A DNA stretch of 64,000 nt. Source: Cyclobacterium sp. (GTDB lineage: Bacteria; Bacteroidota; Bacteroidia; Cytophagales; Cyclobacteriaceae). Positions 56,322 to 64,000 of the stretch are shown piece by piece (the stretch's first letter is position 1; every line of letters begins with the position of its first letter). Position numbers and translations under genes: made by a program. The stretch spans positions 1 through 64,000 of the forward strand of contig NZ_JABURL010000070.1 of assembly GCF_014762705.1 (NCBI RefSeq). The letters are read 5' to 3'. The notes beneath the pieces are model-generated. The model saw nothing but the letters and a program-made list of their open reading frames with translations, ran no database searches and was not told the origin of the DNA.

Positions 56322-59300
56322 TTATTCACCGTGTTGCAATCCATCCGGCAAAGATTCCAAATAAACCATTAAATCGCTCAGTTCCTGAAGATCAAGCACT
56401 TCTTCGAGGCCTGCCGGCATTAGCGATTGACTGGAAGAAACTATTTCAAGAAGCTCATTTTCATCTATTTGCACAACAGTTTCAGGTCCCACAGCCAATG
56501 CATACCTGCCCTCCTCAAAGGCACGGATAATGCCAATATAATTCTGGTTTTTTGTCTTTAAAGCCATTGTTTCGTACTCTCTGGCAAAACTTGCATTTGG
56601 ATAAATAATGGCTTCTAAAATATCGTGCCTGTTTCGGATTTCTCCAATATTCGTAAGGTCTGGACCAAAAGCACCTCCCCTCTCAGCCACAGCGTGGCAA
56701 TTGCCGCAGGTCCCTTTACCAAAGAATATTTCCCTGCCACGATCTACATCCCCGGATAGTAGTTCCATTGAAAGGCCTTCCAAATGTGCTAGCCGTCCTT
56801 CCTGATGTCGGGTCAAACTGTCCAGCAAAACTTTATCATTGCCTTGAAATATATCCTTTACCAGGCTTATGGAAAGCTTGTCCCAAATTGCCTTTCTTCC
56901 GAGCAAGTTTTCCTCCAGGACATGCAAAAGTTCCGGGTTAGTAATTTCAGGAAGGCTCTCCAACAGGTAGTATATGTTTGCATCAGAAACCTGCGGAAGA
57001 ATTTCACTCATTATCCATTCTAATCTTGATGGAGTCACATTCAGGTTTCTAATTAAGCTGGCAGATAAATGCTTTGTTTGCTGATGATCTTTGGCCAAAA
57101 ATTGCAGGGCTATCCATCGAAATTCTGCTTCGCTTACTTCCTTCCCATTACCAATCAGGGATTGATAAGCTTTTAATCTTAGCGCAGTGTCCAGGCTATC
57201 CGATTGTGCCAAATAGAGCAACTCTTGATTAAAATCAGGTATACCCATGCTTGCTATAAGCTGAACAATTGCTTCTTTGATCCCAGTTTCACCAATATTC
57301 ATCGATCGGATCAGGCTTTCCTGTAATGCTTGGGTAAAATCCTTTGGAGGATGGGCCTGAAGCAGGTTGATTAACAGTAGCTTTTTTTCTTTATCCTCGC
57401 CCTTCATTTGATTTGTCAAAAAGCCCTGTACGGATAGTTTGTTGACAAAAACAGGCCATAACTCCATCATGGTCGATTCCTTACAACTCCCATTTTCCAG
57501 GCATGCATTCAGATAAGCAAGAAAGGATTGTTCCCATTCGGGGTGATTTTTTAAAAGCCAACCTGCGGTATGCTTTTCTACGCTGTCCTTTGAAATCAGG
57601 TAAGGGGCAATGTCCTTTTCTTCTAATTTTTCAGATCCCTTTTGGTCCAATGCAATCAAAGCGGCCTTATTGAACCCCTTAGCCTTCAAAATAGCTAAAA
57701 GCTGTTCCTCATTCTTCATTTCTATCAAGGCATAAATAGCCGCGTGCTCGAAATAACGGTCAAAAGGATAACTTTCCATCGCTTCCAGAAGGGGCATTGT
57801 AGCCATTGGAGATCCAATCTGCCCAAGGGCAGTAGCCAGCTGCCTGGCCAGGGGTAAGGGAGGGTTATTGGTCAAAACAGCCAGCAGTTCATCCACAGCA
57901 GTATTCACTTCTGCCATACCCAAAACTCTTGCTGCGGCAGTTTTTACCAGTTCACTATCATCATCTAATCCTTTTATAATTTGATTCCATGCTCTGGGGT
58001 TTTGGGTCCTGAACAATAAAAAAACAGCCTTTGCCCGAACCTGCTCTTCTGGATGTTCTTCCATCAATTTAATCAGATAGGGAATGGCCATCAATGGTTC
58101 CCTGAGCATTTTTTCTCCTGCCTTTTCCGCAACTCTGATTCTGGGGTCTTCCAATAGCCCTGCTAATTGCCCCATGTTCAGGTCTTCCCAGGGGATCTTT
58201 TTTCCCCAAAGGTCATCTGTTTTGGCTTTATCAGGCAATTTTTTGATCCTGAAGATTCCACCAGCTACCTCAGGCTTTGCTGTTCTGCTCAAGGGACAAC
58301 CTGCAATGAACCAGCCACCAGTATTCACGAGCAGGAGGTTACCGTCCGGCTCCTGCAAAACATCGGTAGGGTGGAAATCTGATCGCTGAGAAGTAAGAAA
58401 ATGATAACTTTCGGTATCAAAACTGGCACCCTGAACTGTCAAATTGGTCTGTACTATCCTTCCGGTATTAAACTCTGCATGAAAAAGGTCTCCTTCAAAA
58501 TCAGACCCCCAGAAGGAACTCTGATACCTCATCAAACCAGAGGGAGAAACCCTTGCCATCTGATGCATGACAGGCATTAATTCACCGGTCCGGACCAGAT
58601 TGTCTTCCTGTATTACAGGATGTGACTTGGGATAAACCCCGTCTTCAACCCAGTGCATCAAGGCATCCCTGAAACCTCCCTTCGGATCTGTAAAATAAGT
58701 CATGGTGCCCAGAACTTCACCTGAAGGTGTAAATGCCAGCTCAATGGCATTGTCAAATCCACCTCCGGCAAATTGTTGCAGTTGACTGCCATTGGGCAAA
58801 CAGCGCCAGATCCTTGCCCCTTTCCCCTTAAAATGAACAAACTCTTTACTTAATATGTCATAACCCCTTCTGGCATCCGCCATGTATAACCATCCATCCG
58901 GACCCATAAATGGTCCACTCAGAATAGCAGCGTTGTGGTTAAGGGTCCAGCCGGATAAAAGTACTTCCTTTTCATCTGCAACCCCATCTCCATTATTATC
59001 CGTTAACTTCACCAAATCTGGTGAAGCGGTTACAATGAGGCTTCCATCCAGATAAACAGCACCCATAGGGAAGGGCAAACTATCCGCATATACGGTCTTA
59101 TGATCAAAAATACCATCCGCATCTGTGTCTTCGAGAAGCAAAATTTGAAAGTCAGGATTTGCCAGAATACTGTCTGTACTTTCCGTATCCCCACTTGATT
59201 CCATCACGAAAAGTTTCCCCTGGTCATCAAATACGGCAAACATGGGGTATTTTACCAAACCTGGCAGGGTAGCTTCTTCTACTACAAATCCTTCCGGAAC

Positions 59301-59426
59301 AGTAAACCCCTCCAAATTTTCCTGTTGAGGTTTCCAAAGATGAAGACTTCCCCACAGCGCAAAAATTAAAACCAATACAACAAACCAAAACCATAAAGGC
59401 TTGTTTCGTTTCAGGTGAATTCCCAT
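56322..59426 (-). CDS. Membrane-anchored propeller-HEAT-cytochrome c protein (PVC-type CxxCH family)
   Basis: A 1034-residue relative of the pair at 7128-14040. The N-terminus (NKPLWFWFVVLVLIFALWGS) is a signal anchor without a lipobox. It has a beta-propeller (residues about 45-400) with calcium-type loops DTDADGIFDH and TDNNGDGVADE, HEAT-like repeats (AEKAGEKMLREPLMAIPYLI and similar) to about 870, and a cytochrome c domain with GTCGNCHAVAERGGAFGPDL near residue 904 and a distal SLMPAGLEEVLD Met region. The ATG at 59426 gives the anchor; an upstream ATG would overlap the dioxygenase gene. It is 7 bases after the PhyH-type gene and looks like a redox partner for the oxidoreductases in this operon. 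Substrate unproven. Confidence 0.85.
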   Translation of the reverse strand: MGIHLKRNKPLWFWFVVLVLIFALWGSLHLWKPQQENLEGFTVPEGFVVEEATLPGLVKYPMFAVFDDQGKLFVMESSGDTESTDSILANPDFQILLLEDTDADGIFDHKTVYADSLPFPMGAVYLDGSLIVTASPDLVKLTDNNGDGVADEKEVLLSGWTLNHNAAILSGPFMGPDGWLYMADARRGYDILSKEFVHFKGKGARIWRCLPNGSQLQQFAGGGFDNAIELAFTPSGEVLGTMTYFTDPKGGFRDALMHWVEDGVYPKSHPVIQEDNLVRTGELMPVMHQMARVSPSGLMRYQSSFWGSDFEGDLFHAEFNTGRIVQTNLTVQGASFDTESYHFLTSQRSDFHPTDVLQEPDGNLLLVNTGGWFIAGCPLSRTAKPEVAGGIFRIKKLPDKAKTDDLWGKKIPWEDLNMGQLAGLLEDPRIRVAEKAGEKMLREPLMAIPYLIKLMEEHPEEQVRAKAVFLLFRTQNPRAWNQIIKGLDDDSELVKTAAARVLGMAEVNTAVDELLAVLTNNPPLPLARQLATALGQIGSPMATMPLLEAMESYPFDRYFEHAAIYALIEMKNEEQLLAILKAKGFNKAALIALDQKGSEKLEEKDIAPYLISKDSVEKHTAGWLLKNHPEWEQSFLAYLNACLENGSCKESTMMELWPVFVNKLSVQGFLTNQMKGEDKEKKLLLINLLQAHPPKDFTQALQESLIRSMNIGETGIKEAIVQLIASMGIPDFNQELLYLAQSDSLDTALRLKAYQSLIGNGKEVSEAEFRWIALQFLAKDHQQTKHLSASLIRNLNVTPSRLEWIMSEILPQVSDANIYYLLESLPEITNPELLHVLEENLLGRKAIWDKLSISLVKDIFQGNDKVLLDSLTRHQEGRLAHLEGLSMELLSGDVDRGREIFFGKGTCGNCHAVAERGGAFGPDLTNIGEIRNRHDILEAIIYPNASFAREYETMALKTKNQNYIGIIRAFEEGRYALAVGPETVVQIDENELLEIVSSSQSLMPAGLEEVLDLQELSDLMVYLESLPDGLQHGE

Positions 59427-59433
59427 ATTCAAT

Positions 59434-60327
59434 TTAAGCCTTAGGATATTCTTTTGCCCTATCAATCAAAATAGGGAAAAACTGACCTTTCAGTTGTTCT
59501 CCGGGAGAAAAAACAGGCACCCCTGCCAGTAATTCTTCATGAGTATTAGATTGGGTACCATCGGCAAAAACATTCAGGACAAAGGCCCTTCTCGATCTTT
59601 CAGATTTATTTTCGTAAGAACCATGGACCAAAAGTGGATGATGGAAAGTCCCATAACCTCTTTTCATTTCTATAGGTACAGGTTGAAATTCTTCCTTTTG
59701 CGCTTCATTGAGGTAATCCATTATACCATCCATGTCCCCTGCCAGTTCAGGTTTATCCAGCAGGCCCCAGCGGTGGCTTCCAGGAACATAATGCATGCAG
59801 CCATTTTGGGTATCCGCATCATCCAATCCCACCCAACAGGTGAGGTGCTGCATGGGAACGGAACGGGTCCAATAAGAGTAATCCTGGTGCCAGGCCACTA
59901 CCCCGCCATGCCTGGCCGGTTTACAAAACAACTGGTCATGCCAGAACCTGACGGATTTGTCTTCAAGCAACTGGCTGGCAGCCATCACAAAAGCCGGGTT
60001 CCATAAAATATCGTGAAAACCATCCTTAATGCGCCAGTGTCCCAGTGAATGAAACAACACCGTGTCGGGATCCGTGGATTCATTGGATTTAAATTCATAA
60101 AAAAGTTCGTTCCCTGGATGTTCAGGGTCTGTCAATGCTTCTAATTCTTCATTTAATTTATCTACCTGCCAGGTTTCCAACAGTTTGATGTGGGACAAAT
60201 ATCCATTTTCTTTAAAGAATTTAACCTGCTCCGGAGAAAGTCTGTATTGCTCCCATTCCTCCTGACTTTTTGGCCATTCGAACAGATCCGTCAGCAGTTC
60301 ATGAAATTCAGATAAATCTTTTGCCAT
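59434..60327 (-). CDS. Phytanoyl-CoA dioxygenase (PhyH) family protein
   Basis: Fe(II)/2-oxoglutarate dioxygenase of 297 residues, cytosolic. The iron-binding HxD is in VVAWHQDYSYW near residue 145, and the distal His in FHHPLLVHGSYENKSERSRR near 238-257, which also gives the 2-oxoglutarate-binding Arg. LTCWVGLDDADTQNGCMHYV near residues 167-186 is characteristic. The family hydroxylates diverse small molecules. It lies in an operon with an exported DUF1080 protein and a cytochrome c protein. In Planctomycetes and Bacteroidota such genes often accompany sugar-catabolic clusters. Substrate unknown. Confidence 0.85.
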   Translation of the reverse strand: MAKDLSEFHELLTDLFEWPKSQEEWEQYRLSPEQVKFFKENGYLSHIKLLETWQVDKLNEELEALTDPEHPGNELFYEFKSNESTDPDTVLFHSLGHWRIKDGFHDILWNPAFVMAASQLLEDKSVRFWHDQLFCKPARHGGVVAWHQDYSYWTRSVPMQHLTCWVGLDDADTQNGCMHYVPGSHRWGLLDKPELAGDMDGIMDYLNEAQKEEFQPVPIEMKRGYGTFHHPLLVHGSYENKSERSRRAFVLNVFADGTQSNTHEELLAGVPVFSPGEQLKGQFFPILIDRAKEYPKA

Positions 60328-60341
60328 TTTTAGGGTTTGGT

Positions 60342-61103
60342 TTATGGATTAGACAATAAGGGAGCAATCTGCTCTGCAGAAGTAACTCCCGGAGGCAATG
60401 GGGTCACAGTTAGGTTTCTAAAATGTATGGGTGCTCCTTCTGACTCCAGGCAGATATAGCCCTTTTTCTGACTTGATTGCCGGATACCATTGACAAATTT
60501 CCCATTGACAGACAACTTAATGACCCCATCCACACATACAACCACGTAAGTATTCCATTCACCCTTTCCTAAACAGCGGTTTTCGATGGATTTACTTCTT
60601 GTGCCCCTGGGATTATCGGGAATAGTCTCCACCCCACCTACACCGAAAAGCTCCCCATGCACATAGGCAATTGGGGGTAACTCTCCGTTTTCCTTTTTAT
60701 TTTGGTTTACCCAATCCAGTTCCAGCATTTGTACTTCAACCCCATCCGGAAGTCGGTTTTCGCCAGGTGCAGCACTGGACCAGACAAATGTACCTGAATT
60801 GCCCCCGGCTTCCATGTGCTTCCATTCCACATACATGATGAAATTTTCATATTGCTTTTCAGAACGGATGACACCGATGGGCAGGCCTTCACAAACGAGC
60901 TCATTGCCTTCAAACCTCCAGGTATCTTCACCTGTATTGACATCATACCACTTCATGGGGTTTTCTTCCTTACTTTTCCCCTGGATCAAGGCATTCAGAT
61001 CCTGCTCCTTTCCAAAGTCGAATAAATAATCCTGGGCAGCTACACCTGCCAAAGAAAAAAAATAAAATAACAGCAGGGCACTTAAATTTTGGGCAATCCT
61101 CAT
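60342..61103 (-). CDS. Secreted DUF1080 protein (3-keto-disaccharide hydrolase family)
   Basis: A 253-residue exported beta-sandwich protein. The signal peptide is [16 protein letters not shown]. The concanavalin-like DUF1080 domain shows [20 protein letters not shown] near residue 60, [20 protein letters not shown] near 88-107, [12 protein letters not shown] near 118 and [20 protein letters not shown] near 178-197. Known members hydrolyse 3-keto-glycosides formed by C3 oxidation. It sits between a Tat-leader oxidoreductase and a PhyH dioxygenase, which fits a C3-oxidation route. That link is inference. Confidence 0.87.
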   Translation of the reverse strand: MRIAQNLSALLLFYFFSLAGVAAQDYLFDFGKEQDLNALIQGKSKEENPMKWYDVNTGEDTWRFEGNELVCEGLPIGVIRSEKQYENFIMYVEWKHMEAGGNSGTFVWSSAAPGENRLPDGVEVQMLELDWVNQNKKENGELPPIAYVHGELFGVGGVETIPDNPRGTRSKSIENRCLGKGEWNTYVVVCVDGVIKLSVNGKFVNGIRQSSQKKGYICLESEGAPIHFRNLTVTPLPPGVTSAEQIAPLLSNP

Positions 61104-61132
61104 AAAATACAGATCTATGTTTTGGTTATTTG

Positions 61133-62431
61133 TTAAACTACCTTGGTTACTCCTGGTACAGCAGCCGGAGGGACATCCACTACCAGATCCCAGCGGTAAT
61201 CTTCTGCAGCCGGTCCGAGTTTATGTTCGCTTTTCATGGCCTCTTCCCAGGTAATGGTCTGCCCACTATAGCCCACCATACGTCCAAGTACGGCAAGCAT
61301 GGTACTGTTGGCCATCAATTCCCCTTCATTCATGGGTTGCCCTGCACGGATGGAGGCAAAAAGCTCTTCGTGCTGGGTCTCATATGGATTATTGAACTCT
61401 CCATCGTAATCCCAACGATTGGCACCCATGGTGGCATGCACCCTTTTTCCAATGTCTACCGAAGCAAATCCCTCTGTACCTGCAATGTCCACTTTGTTGG
61501 TATTGGAACAACCTTTTTGCTGCCTGCTGAAATGAACTCCCTTGATATTGTTTTCATATTCGTATTCGATAGCAAAATGGTCATAAATGTTTCCCCATTG
61601 CTCCTCCGTCCGGGATTGTCTTCCGCCTGTTCCCGTGGCGCGAATGGGTAGCCTGTCTCCCAGTGCCCAGGACATCATGTCCAAACTATGCACCATCATT
61701 TCTACGATATAATCCCCGGACAACCAATCATAATAATACCAGTTTCTCAATTGGTATTCCATTTCCGTCCAGTTATCCTGCCTGGGTTTGTACCAAAGTC
61801 CTCCACCATTTCTGGCAGTAAATACCGTAGTCACATCCCCAATTTCGCCATCCAGTATCCGGCTAAACAAAGCCCTTTTGGGAAAGTCATACCGAAAGGT
61901 AAATCCCGATACCACGGAGAGCCCTTTTTCTTTTGCCTTTTTGGCAGTTTCCAAAACGCTCCTGACCCCCGGCGCATCCACGGCTACGGGTTTTTCACAG
62001 AAGACATGTTTGCCTGCATCTACAGCAGCTTTGAAGTGGGCAGGACGGAAAGCCGGAGGGGTGGTCAAAATCACCACATCTACTCCCGCATCCAATACTT
62101 TTTGATAAGCATCAAAACCCACAAATTTATGGGCCCCATCCACTTTTACCTGGTCCGGATTGATTTTCTTCAGGGATTGGAACGACTCGTCCAGATAATC
62201 GGAAAAAATATCTCCCATACAAGTCAAAACTGCGTCTTTATCTGCTTTCAGTGCCTGGGCGGCTGCTCCTGTACCGCGCCCCCCACAACCAATCAAACCA
62301 ACTTTCAGTGGTTCCCTGCGTGCTGCCTGAGCATGCGGAATACTCAATCCAAAGGGCAATAAGGAACTACCTATAACTGCAGTTCCGGTTGATTTTAAAA
62401 ATTCGCGGCGGTTATCTTTTTTACTATTCAT
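61133..62431 (-). CDS. Tat-exported Gfo/Idh/MocA oxidoreductase
   Basis: A 432-residue NAD(P)-type oxidoreductase with a twin-arginine-like leader ([20 protein letters not shown]). The Rossmann motif [20 protein letters not shown] lies near residue 45-64, [20 protein letters not shown] near 140-160, and [20 protein letters not shown] near 240 carries the active-site His. The length and leader match periplasmic members that keep their cofactor bound. It is the first gene of the minus-strand operon that continues with DUF1080, PhyH and the cytochrome protein. A likely role is C3 oxidation or reduction of a glycoside. Confidence 0.87.
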   Translation of the reverse strand: MNSKKDNRREFLKSTGTAVIGSSLLPFGLSIPHAQAARREPLKVGLIGCGGRGTGAAAQALKADKDAVLTCMGDIFSDYLDESFQSLKKINPDQVKVDGAHKFVGFDAYQKVLDAGVDVVILTTPPAFRPAHFKAAVDAGKHVFCEKPVAVDAPGVRSVLETAKKAKEKGLSVVSGFTFRYDFPKRALFSRILDGEIGDVTTVFTARNGGGLWYKPRQDNWTEMEYQLRNWYYYDWLSGDYIVEMMVHSLDMMSWALGDRLPIRATGTGGRQSRTEEQWGNIYDHFAIEYEYENNIKGVHFSRQQKGCSNTNKVDIAGTEGFASVDIGKRVHATMGANRWDYDGEFNNPYETQHEELFASIRAGQPMNEGELMANSTMLAVLGRMVGYSGQTITWEEAMKSEHKLGPAAEDYRWDLVVDVPPAAVPGVTKVV

Positions 62432-62562
62432 GGTTTTGATATCGTTTGTGGGTGTCAAATACCCTGTATTTTGCTGAATAAGTCCCAAAATACAATATGT
62501 CTTTTCAAGTTCAAACAATTTTTATATCAAAAGGCAAATGAGTATGGATAAAAATATTTGCA

Positions 62563-62595
62563 TTTGTTATCAATCCCCAAAAAATAATATCTTTG
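62563..62595 (+). promoter_or_regulatory. Bacteroidota promoter for the FAD-linked oxidase gene
   Basis: TTTG at 62563-62566 and TATCTTTG at 62588-62595 match the -33 and -7 elements with a 21-base spacer. The start codon follows at 62619. Confidence 0.7.
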
Positions 62596-62618
62596 GATAA
62601 ATTGACAATAAACCTTTC

Positions 62619-64000
62619 ATGCAAGTACCCAAACAAAAAACCAGGCCGGATCTATCTTTTCTGGCAGCCCAATTACAGGGAGAAGTATTGACAGACGCCG
62701 GTAGCCTGGCCATGTATGCCACAGATGCGAGCATCTACCAGATCCTGCCATTGGCAGTGGTCCTTCCCAAAGACGAAAATGATGTAATAAAGACCGTATC
62801 CTGGGCAAGTGATAAAAAGCTTACTATTTTACCAAGAGGAGGAGGCACCAGCCTGGCAGGACAAACGGTAGGACAATCCATCATTCTGGATTTTTCCAAA
62901 TACATGGACCAAACCCTGGAAATCAATCAGGAAGAAAAGTGGGTAAGGGTTCAACCAGGAAAGGTCAGGGATGTGCTGAACGAAGAGTTGGCACCGATGG
63001 GCTTGCATTTCCCTGTAGATCCTGCCACTTCCAGCCGGGCCAATGTAGGAGGCATGGTAGGCAACAATTCTTCCGGAACCAAGAGTATCATTTATGGCAA
63101 AACGGTAGACCATATCATCGCAGCTAAAGTGCTACTCTCCGATGGCACCCTTTTGCATTTGAAAAAAACTGACCCTGAAACTTATCAGCAAATTGCATCC
63201 CAACCTTCAAGGGAGGGAGAAATATACAGGGAATTCAAGCAAATCATTGAACAAAATAAAACCTTAATCAAGGAGAAATTTCCCAAGGTAATGCGCCGGG
63301 TAGGAGGATACAATCTGGATGAGTTTGTGAATACGGATGAATGGAATCTGGCAAAGCTGATCACAGGGAGTGAAGGAACGCTGGCAACTACACTTGAATT
63401 AACCTTAAACCTGGAACCTCTACCTAAATTTAAATCTGTCTGTGTAGTTCATTTTACAGCTCTACTGGATGCAGTAGGGGCCGTCACTCCCATTCTCAAA
63501 TACAAGCCATCGGCTGTGGAAATTCTGGATAAAATTGTGGTGGATCTAAGCCGGGAAAATCTTACCACCAGCAGGCATTGCCACTTTATCTCTGGAAATC
63601 CCGATGCCATTTTGATAGTGGAATTTTACGGGGAAAGTTTGGCAGAGGTGATGGAAAGGCCCACTGCCATGATCAAAGATTTACAGGAGCAGGGGTTGGG
63701 CTATGCCTATCCCCTGTTTCCACAAGGACCAGAATATGAGGATGTCTGGGTAGTCAGGAAAAAAGGGCTGGGTTTGATGCTGGGGATCAAGGGGAAAAAG
63801 AAACCCCTCCCATTTATTGAAGATGCCGGTATTCCTACCGTACACCTGAAAGAATACATTGACCGTACCCTTCAGATTTGCAAAAAGCACGAGACGGATG
63901 TAGCCATGTACGCCCATGTCAGTGTTGGTGTCATCCATGTACGTCCTATTCTGGATTTAAGGCAGGAAGCCGATATCAACAGATTAAAGGCCATTGCGGA
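62619..64000 (+). CDS. FAD-linked oxidase/dehydrogenase (GlcD/D-lactate-dehydrogenase type), partial
   Basis: The frame is open from the ATG at 62619 to the window end (460 codons and part of another), so the C-terminus is missing. VVLPKDENDVIKTVSWA is the PCMH-type FAD-binding start, PRGGGTSLAGQTV near residues 72-84 and DPATSSRANVGGMVGNNSSG near 133-152 with TKSIIYGKT form the FAD-binding core, and YAHVSVGVIHVRPILDL near residue 430 is the conserved cap-domain end. This is the family of glycolate oxidase GlcD and large FAD/Fe-S dehydrogenases, some of which continue into a C-terminal 4Fe-4S domain that would lie beyond the window. It diverges from the Gfo/Idh operon. Confidence 0.9.
   Translation, partial: MQVPKQKTRPDLSFLAAQLQGEVLTDAGSLAMYATDASIYQILPLAVVLPKDENDVIKTVSWASDKKLTILPRGGGTSLAGQTVGQSIILDFSKYMDQTLEINQEEKWVRVQPGKVRDVLNEELAPMGLHFPVDPATSSRANVGGMVGNNSSGTKSIIYGKTVDHIIAAKVLLSDGTLLHLKKTDPETYQQIASQPSREGEIYREFKQIIEQNKTLIKEKFPKVMRRVGGYNLDEFVNTDEWNLAKLITGSEGTLATTLELTLNLEPLPKFKSVCVVHFTALLDAVGAVTPILKYKPSAVEILDKIVVDLSRENLTTSRHCHFISGNPDAILIVEFYGESLAEVMERPTAMIKDLQEQGLGYAYPLFPQGPEYEDVWVVRKKGLGLMLGIKGKKKPLPFIEDAGIPTVHLKEYIDRTLQICKKHETDVAMYAHVSVGVIHVRPILDLRQEADINRLKAIA

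Noticed and set aside
61688-62362. 224-codon open frame on the plus strand
   Set aside because: Antisense to the Tat-exported oxidoreductase, whose Rossmann and EKP motifs are clear; the plus frame shows no family features.

Overview
The window looks like chromosomal DNA of a Bacteroidota bacterium, probably of the Cytophagales/Cyclobacteriaceae type (inference). The evidence is AT-rich intergenic DNA, several exact TAnnTTTG -7 promoter elements with TTTG at -33, a giant protein with a type IX secretion sorting domain, many signal-peptide and lipoprotein proteins acting on carbohydrates, Bacteroidota-typical families (GH109, DUF5009, DUF4954, DUF1080), and a split-alpha proton-pumping transhydrogenase. 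No phage, IS element, CRISPR array or rRNA was seen. Two tRNA-Glu genes are present.

Layout. (1) 178-4262 (+): molybdenum cofactor genes moaD, moaE, moaA, moeA and an XdhC-family gene in one tight run. (2) 15832-4281 (-): a 56-residue membrane protein, a secreted AGE/cellobiose-2-epimerase-like protein, two tandem paralogous lipoproteins of about 1140 residues (beta-propeller, HEAT repeats, one CxxCH cytochrome c), a small acidic exported protein, a conserved outer-membrane-type protein and a porin-like barrel. (3) 16099-18903 (+): NAD(P) transhydrogenase in three genes, closed by a terminator. (4) 22227-18985 (-): 1-Cys peroxiredoxin, then a FabH-like ketosynthase, an L-fucono/rhamnono-lactonase-type amidohydrolase and an L-rhamnose-mutarotase-family protein. 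(5) Two tandem tRNA-Glu(TTC) genes at 22451-22614. (6) 30833-22740 (-): a 2697-residue secreted multidomain protein (propeller, calcium-binding segment, five malectin-like domains, Kelch repeats, three PKD domains, T9SS C-terminus). (7) 31056-36591 (+): Bcr/CflA-type exporter, ABC-F ATPase, sodium:solute symporter and RlmI-like methyltransferase.

(8) 36638-51899, mixed strands: GH109-type glycosidase, DUF5009 acyltransferase-like membrane protein, lipoprotein amidohydrolase, SGNH esterase, sulfatase, glmS with a DUF4954 gene, and a pair of unrecognised exported proteins. An amino-sugar or sulfated-glycan theme runs through this part. (9) 51881-54977: glycosyltransferase 2, MiaE tRNA hydroxylase, and a 3-hydroxyacyl-CoA-dehydrogenase-family protein. 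(10) 55044-64000: two Gfo/Idh/MocA oxidoreductases, a third propeller-HEAT-cytochrome c protein, a PhyH dioxygenase, a DUF1080 protein (the family of 3-keto-disaccharide hydrolases), and a divergent FAD-linked oxidase cut by the window end.

The genes suggest a marine or plant-polysaccharide-degrading lifestyle. The most interesting unknowns are the two propeller-HEAT-cytochrome c loci. The second one (region 10) resembles a periplasmic oxidative (3-keto) glycoside degradation pathway. The first (region 2) pairs two diverged paralogs with a secreted sugar epimerase. All functional calls come from reading motifs and gene order; no database search was run.
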